This document shows, piece after piece, positions 1-12,500 of a stretch of DNA of 64,000 nt (its first letter is position 1; every line of letters starts with the position of its first letter). The DNA is taken from positions 13,684,225 through 13,748,224 of the forward strand of contig OY720347.1 in NCBI GenBank assembly GCA_963082975.1, in the 5' to 3' direction. The position numbers and the translations under genes are program-made. The notes below the pieces were generated by a model, which made no database searches, was not told where the DNA came from, and was given only the letters and a program-made list of their open reading frames with translations. Origin of the DNA: Labia minor (lineage: Eukaryota > Arthropoda > Insecta > Dermaptera > Spongiphoridae).

Positions 1-543
1 ATATAAATGATAAAATGGATTAAATTATCCAAAGGGCTAACCATAAGCCTCTCTCTTGTTTGCCATAAGGTTTCTACTGCAGGCTATTATCATTGGTTAT
101 TATTTCAAATGAATCCATAGCTTGATTGTATTATGTAAAATAATATACTAAATAAATTTAAATGAAAAAAAAAATATAATTAAATAAATTCAACTATTGT
201 TCAATTTGTATAAAAGGTTTTTGTTTCTTAGTCCATTAAGATTTATTTTTACTTCACAACCCACGCTTTTGTTTTATTTTGATTGATTCACTTAACCTTT
301 CTTTGCTCCACATTCCCTTCCCCCCCCCCCTTTCCATTTATTTATTTTTTCCTTCTATTTTGCATTTTATTCTTTTTTTTCCTCACTTTTTATTGAATAT
401 AAATCGTCCAACTTGATCATTCGAGTAAATTGACACACATGGAATGTTTAATTTTATTGACGAGGGATGGTGTGGGTGGGAATAGTAGGCGAGATGAGTG
501 CTTTCATCATGATTTTATATGTCGTTGTGAATTCTATTTACAG

Positions 544-3500
544 ACATTTATCGGTTGATGTTGAGTGACAAGAAGTACGGCCTTTCGGTGAATCTGATGG
601 CCACTCGTGTAATGCCCTCGCTTCTGCCTCAGACTGTCAATCCGTCTTTAAATCTTGAGCAATTTACGAATTTGTTGGAGGTTCTCCAGGAGATGCTCGA
701 TCACATAGACAGGTCAGTAACATTTTTTTTTCTTTCTATTTGAAAGCAAATACATCCTTCAAATAAATTTTAATATATTATAAAAAATATTTACTTACTT
801 ATAATTAAAATAAATTTAAAATTTTATTCTCACAATTACATAACGTTAATTAATACCTAATTTAACATAATTTTAAAATCATTATTAGCTTTACTTTTCT
901 AAATTTATATTCTCTCTCTCTCTATATATATATATATAGGTATATATATATATATAATCCTAAAAAAGAATATCAAAATTTTAAAAAATCTATCTCATTA
1001 GAACTAATCTTGATTAAGAAAACAAAAATATTTTTCTAAATTTTCAAAAAATTTCTACAATTAAATTATTAAAATGCCCATAGTGCAATGTAAATAATAT
1101 TCAACAGGCGTACGGTACTTGATAAAGACTGCAGAATAAGCAGTTGAAACGTTGTACATTTATTTTACTAAATAAATAGATTATACAAATATGGGGTGTA
1201 TTAATAAAAATCCCTTTAATATTCTTAAAAACCACAAAAGTTTTAATAAATATATTCGTGAATATATTCAACAAATTTTAACTACAAACTAGTCATGATT
1301 ATTTGTTAAAAAATAATTGTTTATCTTACTATTTTACTTACTATTTTCTTGAAATTTCGATTAAAAAAAAAATAATTTTTTTTATTTCATATTTTCATAA
1401 ATTCTTTCTTATTATTTAAAATTAATAAATTAATTTTTAAAGAGTAGAGTTTAAATGAAACTTATTTTCTATTGTATTATTAATAACAGCATTTCTCTCT
1501 AAACTAGATTTAATATTTTATCTTATTTTATTTTTTTTTTAAATATGTTTTTTTTTATTAAAAATTGTTATATATTATATATATTTAGGAAATTTCGAAA
1601 TTAAAATGTTCTTTTGTTCCACTTCTAGTAATAAACAATAAATGTATTTGCCACATTTTATTTCAATCCAATGATTCGTATCCATTTTTACTTTCACTTA
1701 CCTATATATATATAAAATATATAGTAAGGGGAAGTATTGCGATCGTGCAAAAATTCGATTTTGAGTTTTCAACGGAAATACACGTTTTGAGGTCCCCTGA
1801 GTCCAACAAACATGCGGGACGCAAAATGGTCTGTGTGTGTGTGTGTATGTGATCACTCTAGCTCAGAAACGACAAACTGTCCGAAACTGAAACTCCGAAT
1901 TTAGAATAGGTATGTTACAGCAACTTTTTCGTTAAAATCAGTTGACCGGAAGTGCCACTTTACATCATTGATTTTACACTTTTTTGCGGTTTTCTCCAAA
2001 ACGGCTCTAACGATTTTGATTAAACTCGCTATATCGATGTTAAATTAAGTGATCTATAATATGAGTTTGGTGTTATCCACGAGGAAATTCTCTGAGGGGG
2101 CTTTAATGACGAATTTTCAAAATGGCTTCCTCTAAAGTACCATTAATTTTTATAATTTAAAAAAATAACAATTAAACATTGTTAATATTAATAAATATAG
2201 ATAAATGCAAACTATAAACGAATTTCATAATTTACTTTACAAAGTATTTACAAAGTAGGGTGGTAAGTGAAAGTTGTGTGATGCGCGCACCCGCACCAGA
2301 TTTTTATATCAAATATACGTAGACAAATATTTATACTAATAAATAAACATATTTGTTCGGTTGAAATCTTGCAACTAAATTTTAAAGCAATTTATTTATT
2401 TATTTATTTAAGCCTTTAAATAGTCCATACAAAAGAGTTAAAATAAATACAATATAATACATTATATAATATAGTACATTAATTACAATAGTATAATCTT
2501 TTGTTCTTTAGTCTCTAATGTTTAGTTTTTGGATCAACTAGGTCCATTTTGGGCTTAGGCCTCTCTCATTTTTTCCACAATTTTCTTTCGTGGGCATCTC
2601 TTCTCCACATTAATCCCCTCGTCTTCCTGTAGTCATCATCCCATATCATAATTTGTTGCCTTCCCCTCTTCCTCTTCCCATCTACCACCCACCATTCAGA
2701 TATTATCTTGGTCCATCTTTGGACATTTTTAAAACAATTATCCTCCATCTATTGAAATTTTACATATACGTTTAGTTTTTATGACTATACAAATTTGTGC
2801 TTTCTTAAATAAGCTGGAGTGTCTCCACTCGACTATCTCGCAATTTGAATTGGATTAAAAAACATATATTATATTTAAATTAAATTTAATTAATTATATT
2901 TATTAAACCAGCACGTATTTGGCTCTTTGTTGATGGCACGACGCCACGAGCTGGCGCGTGATTGTCAGTCAACATGTATATAAAAATGTAATAAATTAAT
3001 TCCTGTACTTTCAGCGATTCAATCAAGCTAAAATTCTATATATACAATTTTTAATCATGTTAAAAATTATCAAACATATATCTTTATTTTTACGGTCACT
3101 TTAGAGGAAAAAAATAAAAACATAGTAGGTAATGACCCACTTCCGGTTGAGCTACATTTCTCAAAAGTTGATACAAAACTACGAATTTTGAATAATACCC
3201 ATGTACCAAATTTGATGATTCTAAATCAAACCGTTTTTGCATAATCTTGTCTACATTCGCACACACACACAGACATTTTTCTCAACCTTAGTGAAAATGA
3301 CTCATGAACCTTCAAAACGTATAAAAACATCAAAATCTCGACATCGAAAATTTTTATGATCGCAATACTATCTCTGGCTAGATAGTAAAAAAAAACAAGA
3401 ATACAATATGAATATTGATATTGATAAAAGAAATTCTGAAAAAATACATTTTTTATTTTATAGATTAAATTTCAATTCAATTATTTTCTTCTTTTTAGTG

Positions 3501-6500
3501 AATTTAAATAAAAGCTTGTTTTTATTTTTGTTTTTAATCATATTAATTTAAGAAATATTAAATTAAAAAAAAATAAAATAATAAATATTTTTATTTTGAC
3601 TTTTATTTGTTCCAATTTTTTTTTTTTTTATTTTTAATTAATTTCTTTAAATATTTATTTTTATATTTTTACTTGATAAATTTTGTTCGAATTGTCTTTT
3701 CTGTTTTATTATATAAAATGACAGATTATGATATCAATTTCCAAGAAAAATCTTAAAGGATTTATTAAGGGAAATAGAAGATTTTCTCAATTTTTGATAA
3801 TAATATTTTAAGATTTATTAAAAAATGGTCTTTCACATTTTGTTTAAAAAAAGATCAATTAAAGTTTATTTAAAAAAATGTTTTTTTTTTTGTATTAGTG
3901 GAATATTAAAAAGAAAAAAAAAGAAATGAAAAAGTGTAAAAAAAAGAAAAGAAAAGAGAAAGAGATAAATAGCTCCTTTGAAGCTACTTCTTCAATTCAA
4001 TGGTTATATTATATATGATGGATACAGATATATAAAAATGGACTGTAACAAGAAACTTTTTGGGTTATCGATTTGTGACGCATCTGTTTTTTAACAGAAT
4101 AAAGAATCTCTAAAGATTGCTCGTTAGTGAAACAGGTGGTGGAAAATTTAGGTATTTTTTTTTACTTTCACCTTGAATTAAATACAATCATTATCATTTT
4201 ATAATTTGAAAATATCTTGGACATTTTCTTTAAAATAAATATAGTATCTATTAAGGGAATTTTTATTTAAAGACCGCATTGTTTGTATAAATTATTTATT
4301 AAATTAAAATAACTGTACAACGTTTTGGCTGCTTATTCTGCAGTCGTTTTCAAGTAGTGAACGCTTGCTCCGATTCAAGTGGTCTATCAAAATAACCACA
4401 AAAGCTTTAATAAATACATTAATGTAGTGATTTGGAAGGGGTTGGATCATTGTCTAGGGGTATATTATCTCGATAGAGCAACAACAACACTTCTTGTTTG
4501 GGTTTTTCTATAAAATGGTTTATTTACAAATGAATATACATAGGCAAATACACACACTCTGTCATCATCATAGTCATCACGAATCTAAACATAATCTAAG
4601 AGAAGAGTCCAAAACTAATCTTCTAAATGGAATCCCAAACAAATCCCTTGCGGGAGTTCGCATTCCAATTTATATATTAATCCCGCCCCTACTGAAGCAT
4701 CGGTTGTCGGAAAGGGGGTGAGAGACTTTTATCCTGGCCGCCACCAAGGCCCGTCAAGCATGATCAGGGTTGAGGAGACCCGCGGTAAATTTCCGCTGCT
4801 ACCCTTGGTTACATTTTACAACCAGGGATAAGGAAGTCGAGTGAGGAGGTTAAAACACCCTTGTCGCCAACATCCCTTCATTAATTACTCCTACATTAAT
4901 GAGAAATATAACCTAAATATAGTATCTCTTTGATATTTTTTCATTTTACATTTCCGATTTTTTATCTAATTCTTTTTTAATATGGTTCTAAAAAAAAGGT
5001 AAACCTTGTTTGGGACCCCTTTTTTTCAATATGGTAAACTTTTACACTTATCTTTTTCTTTGTTGTGCTGCCAAATTTTTAAACCGTTAAAAGTGTGCCG
5101 CGGTAAAAAAAAGGTTGAGAATCACTGATATAAGTAGTTGTTATCAATCAATCAAATTGAAACTTCATTTTAGTATTTTTTAATAAAAAATTAATTTAAA
5201 GTTTTTAAAGGTTTATATAATTCTATTTTTAAATTTAATTTAATTTAACATTAGAATTGAATGAATCAAATGTAAATAGGTCGTTTGATTACTTATAAAA
5301 ATGCTATTTGTTAAGTAAAGTGTTATATATGGAATGAGTTGGCCTAATTATTATTATTATATTTTATTTTGTCAGAAATCAACGTAACAAACTGAAACTC
5401 GACAACTTATCGCTGCCCAGTCCTGAACGACATCGTCCATTACGTCACCAGTACAGTTCCGATAATATGCACGTGCCGCCTTTTAACATTCCTAATCTAC
5501 GTATTGAACAGCGGAAAACTTCAAGTGCTGAAGACATGGCACGAAAAAACTCCACAGGTACTTATCCGTACCATCAGTACTCGTTGAAACACAATTCAGG
5601 AGTAAGCCAGGCGTGGCATACACGTGCTCTTGTCTTTACTGGGAAGACCACCAGCGCTGAGGAGGTGTCCACCACATGTCGACGCTCAGGTAATATCCAC
5701 ACCCCTCGAACTATGCCGGTGCATTTTACCTCAACTAATTCTAAGAAAGAAAATATCGGAATGTTTTTTCCAAATTGAATTTCCCCCAAACCTTGAAACA
5801 CAATTTATTGATTTCATGGTTTACTTTAGCAATTGAATTATTCAACAGTTTCAACAGGTCTTTTGAGTAATTAAATATTTACATAAAATACAAACATTTT
5901 AAGTTCAATTAAAATATATTTTCAACACACTATTAGTAAATTTGTGTATATATAACTAGGATTAAAATTTCAAATATAATAAACATCAATATAATACATT
6001 AAATATTTTTTAAAAATATTATCATACATTTGCAATATTTATAATTAATTCAGTATGTTCTTTCACATTGATAAATCACTGAATTTGTATGTAGTGTAAA
6101 TATTTCTAAGCCTTATGCAAGAATAAACAATTTAATACTTATGTATAATATGTAAGTGTAAGAGATGGCAAATTTACATGAAATTCATTTTTAATGTTTT
6201 AATTAACCCCTTAACTATCTGCAACCATCAATTCACATTAACTAATAGTCTACTTGTCCTACTATATTCAAAATATATAGTATGTACTTTATCCTAATTA
6301 ATAAATAAATATATCGAAAATTGCTTTATGACTTTGAAGTTACCCAATTAATTCTCTTTATAGTACTATATAAATAATATATGTTAATATGGTAAAATAA
6401 CATATGGTACTAATGTTAAAAGAATTTAATAATTAAAGCAAATCTCAACTTCACTTGGCGTCTGTCTCTCTGTCTGTTCGCTCTTTTGACAAATTGAAAT

Positions 6501-9500
6501 CGATTTTTCAACATCTTTAAATTGAAATAGACTTTTGAAAATTTTTATAGATATTTCAAGATATTGCTATTGAAAGTAATTACGAATATTTTATAGCATT
6601 GAAATTAATGATGAATTCTTATTAATCAGTTATAGCGCCAATGAAGAGGGTTTTTTCCCTTTTTTTTAATATTTAAGAAGATTTATGAATTTTAATGCAC
6701 ATCGGCAAAATTATTTTATTCTCTATTCATATTATTTATTTGATTAAAAAAAAAAAACAAAACAAAATGATAATTTCAAATTTTTTCTTTTCCTGATTTT
6801 TTTAATTTGATTTTATTGAAAAAAATGTTTTTTTATAATTTTCTTTTTAGGTTCATCTGATTTATAATTTCCCATCTTATTGTTGTAAAACTTGCATTTT
6901 TATGTTATCATTTTTTTTCTTGCCTCTTTTTTAATTTTTCTTCCCTAAAATAATTTTTATATATAATAATATATACCTTCCAATTATTTTTTTCCTTATT
7001 TATTTTTATTAATAATTTAATAAATGTTTCACCAAGTCCTCTTAACAACAAACACCAAGGTAAATGATCACTATAGTATTTTAGTACTACACGTTCCTGT
7101 TCCTCGACTGATGTTTATGCACACCTGGATGGCACACTCCATTTAAACGTGAGTCCGTTGTAGTTTGTTTGTTTGTATATATATACATTAATAAAAAAAA
7201 ACATTTCAAACATACATTAGATTATTTTTAATATAATAATACGCGTATAACTTTAATGGATATTATTTTCTTTCATTTTAATTATGAATATATATGATCT
7301 AACTAAATTTATTATGCCTATCTAAATTCATTTTTATTTTTTAATTAATTAATTATTTTTTTTTTTTTTAAAAAGTGATTCAGTTCAGTTTATATTTTAA
7401 TAATATGTTTGAATTTGAACACCTTTGCTGATGCATTTTGTGCAATGTTCACCTCTAACCCCCACCCCCACCTCCTCCCCAATTACACTCACCGACCCCA
7501 CCCCCACCCCCACTCCCATACCTGATCAATATTCCGTTGTTTGTGATCCCCGTTTCCATCGTTCCGATTCAACGTGGACACTTCACCAGGCGGCTGGTGG
7601 TTCGGCGCCTCCCCTTCGAGCCCCGACAGCAACTTTCTTCGTGTCCACAATGCATTTCCGAATCGTCGACTTTCGGACAACGCTTTGATGATGCCGCCAA
7701 AGATACGAATCGCTCCCTCTTGTGCTTCAAGTCCTGGCGGAACACCCGGCGGTGGGTTGCCAATTCGTCGGCATTCGAGCATCGGTCCCCAAGAGCGGCG
7801 TGGGAGCACCGTCAATTTATCACCTCCCACCGTGAGTATTCACCTCTTCGATTTCGTTAATGCCTTATGAAATCAAACAAACTCAAATAAACATTTGTAA
7901 ATAACCATATACACGATTGAAACTTTTTTAATATTTATTCAATCTGGTCTAGTTCCCAGGGGTAGATTAGTACTTTAAACTTCCATTATTTATTTAGTAA
8001 ATAATTTTTCACAAATATATATGTATATATACGTGTATATATATATACACGTATATATATACAAAAATGAAATAAAAAAAAAAAAAAAAAAAAAATTAAA
8101 GTAGACAATTCCTGAGCCGTTAGGTCATGAAGCCTCGCGCTATGCCGCTTAATTTGCTTCTGTCGCTTCTATCTTGTTGTATTTTTTTATGAATTGTTAT
8201 AGAAAAAAATTATTTCGATATTTTGAAAGATCTGTTTGTTTTATTCTAATTCCAATATTCAATATTTTAATATTGGAATACAATATATACGTTGGAGTTA
8301 GTAGAAATGTGTAAATTTCAATTGTAAATTCATTGTAGATATACCTACGTGGTACTTATCTTCCTTAAAAATTATCCAATACTCCTAACTATACTTCACC
8401 TAAATAAATTCCTATATAAAAATAAATCAATTAAAATTCATATTATATATCATTTCATTTAAATCAAGTAATTATTTTTAATATTTATTTTAAATCATTA
8501 AAATAAAATGTATTTACTAATATACTATAATAATATATTATAAATAATTTTAGCGAATTCTAAGTAAACTTTTAAAAATAATTCTTGATTCAATTTTATA
8601 CTTTTTTAAATAATAATAATAAAAGTAATCATTTTTTTTTCAATTAATAAAAAATGTTTAAGTAATTTTTATAACTTTTGTGAAATATGAAATTAAAATA
8701 AATAAAGTAAAGTTAGAGTAATTTCTTGTAAATTATAAGATAGATAGATTGGGCCCATGAAATTATAGAATATTTTATTTACTTTTTGATATTAATTTCA
8801 ATCATAATAAATAGATAAATGTATAACTCATTAACTGTGGAACCAAACTTTTCATTTATTCTTGATTAAAGCACACATGTTATAATATTACACCGAAGAG
8901 ATATTAAACTTCTTGTATACTTTCGATTATAATGCAATGTCCTCTGAGAGCTGCAGTGTAAGCTTCATTAGTTACAAATATTAATAGACTCACCCCTTGT
9001 TTTAATATTCTTGAATAATTCTTCTTTTTCCTTTTTTGGTTTAGGTAATAAAGTTACAGAGAATCAGGGGGTACAAGCATCGAAGCATAGAAATGAATGT
9101 TCTGCATTTAATTAAAATCATCCAATGGAAGAATGAAAGGCATTTAAATCTTTTTCTATATATAAAAAAACTTTTATTTAAAAAAAAATGTGTGCTTATG
9201 TTTTCCTATATCATAAAAACACAAAAGTTGTCTTTTATCAATATAGATAATATTATTTATACTACGAGGGCAATTCACAAAGTAGGTTACGTTTTGGAAA
9301 AACAAAACTAGTACAGGAAAATGTTTTTTATTATATACATTTTAAAAAGCAACTAAAATACTATTTTTCTACATAATCGCCAAAAAAGTTGAGACATTTA
9401 TCGTAGCGATGAACAAGCTTCGAAATTCCTTTCTCATAGAAATCCGCCGCCTGAGTGTTGAGCCAGTTTTGGTGGGCAATAAAAACTTTAACCCATAGAA

Positions 9501-12500
9501 ATTGATCGCCAAGTGTATGAACTGGTGGAAAAGATCAATGAAAAAATTAGATGAAATCGTAGTTTCACCATAACTAAACTTTGGTAGACATTTTGATATT
9601 TCGAAAAGTGTAAATGAAGTTCCAATTGTTTTTTGAATATTACACTTGTCTTAAATAGGTTGAAAATTACAAGGGAGGGACATACTATGTACTATGTTCA
9701 TATAATATTATGAAATTAAAGAAAATATTTAAATAATCAAGGTGATTTTTATTTTAAGGTAGCTTGTTACTCAAATGACTTAATTTTGACCTTATATTTG
9801 TTTATATTTATTCGAAATATTATAATTAAATACACTTATAGAAAAAAAAATCAGATTTTTTTACCACACCGTTTAAAAGATATAATTAATTAAAGTTATG
9901 CAAAAATACATGAGCTCTTATGAGTGTCCTTGTTCAATTACTCGGAAATTCAGGGTTTGTAAGAAATTGACAAACGACCCCACAAAAAAAACTTTCTAAT
10001 AGATACAACGGTATCTCAAACATAACGATTTACCACATAGTAACAAACTACCTTAAATTGTAATAAAATAGAATAGAAATAGTGACTAATATAAAATTTT
10101 CCATGAATAAATATACACATTTCTTCATTTGTTGCAATTTAGAAAAACTAACATTAGTTAGGGGTCATTAATTAAACAACAAAAAAAAGTAATGACTTTA
10201 TTTTTTGAAAACAAAAGTATAAAAGAATACGTATAATTTTTATTTAGCTTTTACAAAATACTATATAATAAATAAATTTATAAAAAAAATTTCATCTAGA
10301 ATATTATCACTGGTATATAATAATAAAAAGTATTCCTTTGGGTTGAAATGATTATATTTTTCCTTTCCTTCGAAATTCTTTTCCCCGTTTCCATTCCGTT
10401 ATATGAAATAGATAAAAGAAGGCTTTCATTGTGAAAAGATGGAAAGAATTTTCTAATAAAAACTTAATTTTCAGATTATATTGAAATATTGAATTGACCA
10501 AAAGAAAAATATATTTTTGAAAAATTTCAGAATTTCTGTTCGAAATGCATTATAAAAATTTAAATTATTTACTATTGTTATAATTTTTACTTGAAAACTA
10601 ATCCATATTTAAAGACTCGGATTGTTTTGTTACTGTTTTCTATGATAAACTCAAATTTATTTATTTATAAGTTTGTTTATAGTTGTTTTTTCTTAAAATG
10701 CATTAGTATTATTTATTTATTTTTAACTATATTAATCAAACTTGAAAATTTATTATAATAAAATTTAATGTGTATCCATACATTTAAAATAAATAACTAA
10801 GAAAATTAATTAAATAATTAATAAGATTAAAATAAAATATACGTATTGTATACATTTATATATTTGTATTTGATGAGAGATTAATCATAAAATAAATTAA
10901 AATTTTCATAAATTGTTAATGAAAAAAAAAATAATAATTTGCGAATTATAGTGTATTGACAAAAAAATAATTGTCACTTTATAACACCTGAAATAGAAAA
11001 ATAAAAATAATCAATTAAATTTCAAGTATTATAATAATAATAATAAAAATAAAGTAGAATTAATAATTAATAAGTACATTTTACAATGTAAGCTTTAAAA
11101 CATTAAAGTGAAAAACTATAAACAAATTTAATAAATCAAAAAATGAATATATTTAATTTAAAGTTCAAATTGAATTTTCTTTTCCATGATAAGAAAAAAA
11201 TAAAGATGATGTTTTTTTGTTTCTTTAACAAAAAAAAAAAAAAAAAAAAAAAAAAACAGTAACAAAAGGTATTATTTGTGTTTTCTGTCTGAATCTGATT
11301 GGATGAAATAAAAAAAAAGAGCTTAGACTAGAGCAAAGCTTCTGGAGCGGCTTAGAGCTAGTGGCTTCTGAATTGAACACCTTGAAAGGTGGCATGGGAT
11401 GGGCGAGTCCCTACTGAGTCCCCCTTTGAAACAGCGAAATGGGGGGGCCAGAGACAGGACTCGGCTCCGTAGAGCCCCGCATGATGCTAGCTGTCTTTTC
11501 CCTCACACAGGGCCTGCACTACAGTTCAGTTTCCAGGGAAGGATCGAGCCTCTCCGTGCCATCTGCGTATGTAAGTTACACATGATGGGCTCCTCTTTCT
11601 GTCTTTCTAAATCACACACATACTATGCTCTCTCTATATGCTCTTCCTCTATTCTGTTATTTTTGATAGATGTTTTCTATGTGTTCAGAGCCGAATTTTC
11701 AAAACGATCACCATAAATATTAATATTATATTCCTTAAAACAAAAATATAATCTATATATATATATTTTCATATATATAATAAAAATAAGAATAAAAGGA
11801 AAATAACGAATAAATGCTTTTTTTAAAAAAAATAAAATAAAAAATCTTTTTTTTAATAGATATGCTTAGGTACAGTGGCGTCGGGCAGGGGGGCACGAGG
11901 GGGTGTGTGCCCCCCCCCCTCCCCCAAACATTGTGCAATAAATAAATTTAAAAGTGATTAGTTTTGTGACTAAGAACCCAAAAGTAAAAAAACATCTTTA
12001 AATTACGTATAAATACGAGGGTGGGGTGAAAAGTTTCCGGCCTGACCAAGATAAACTATGATTTTAAATTTTTTTTTTTTGAAGTGAAACTTCTTTAGCG
12101 GCGTCCTGACATTTGGTTGAGAATGGAGAGTGAATTGAAAAATTGAAATTTCGTAACGCGTTACGAAACGCAAGAGAGAAAAAAGATATAGATATAACGA
12201 GTGAGAATGAGATAGCCTCTATCTCCGTCTCTCTTTTGTGCGGTGTTTCGTTCTTGAGAGAGAGGCTATCTGGGTCTTTCTTTTGTCCGGTCTTTCGGTC
12301 TTGAGAAAGAGGCTATCTGCGTGTTGCTTTTGTGCTGTCTTTCGTTCTAATACCCTCTCGCTAGGTCCAAAGTCCATGGCGCGCATGCGCGCCAGTACGT
12401 TGACCCGGAATAATATTTCTCAGCTTCTACTGGGTCAAAGAATAAAAATTAGTATGACTTATGATCAAAAGAGGGCGAGATCTCCACCTTGTCCAGTAGA

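Larger units (their letters stand above)
713..5375. other. SCYL2-like intron, AT-rich with repeats
   Basis: No coding potential was seen. The stretch holds inverted and direct copies of dispersed repeats (1720-2160, 2811-3393, 1107-1240, 4250-4360), a solo LTR (4423-4895) and a truncated hAT MITE (to 5127), listed separately. The rest is low-complexity AT sequence with short poly-A and poly-T runs. Confidence 0.7.

Noticed and set aside
7425-7688. Open frame with Thr-Pro repeats
   Set aside because: Pyrimidine-rich intron sequence before the acceptor at 7589; the phase-compatible SCYL2-like frame is a different one.
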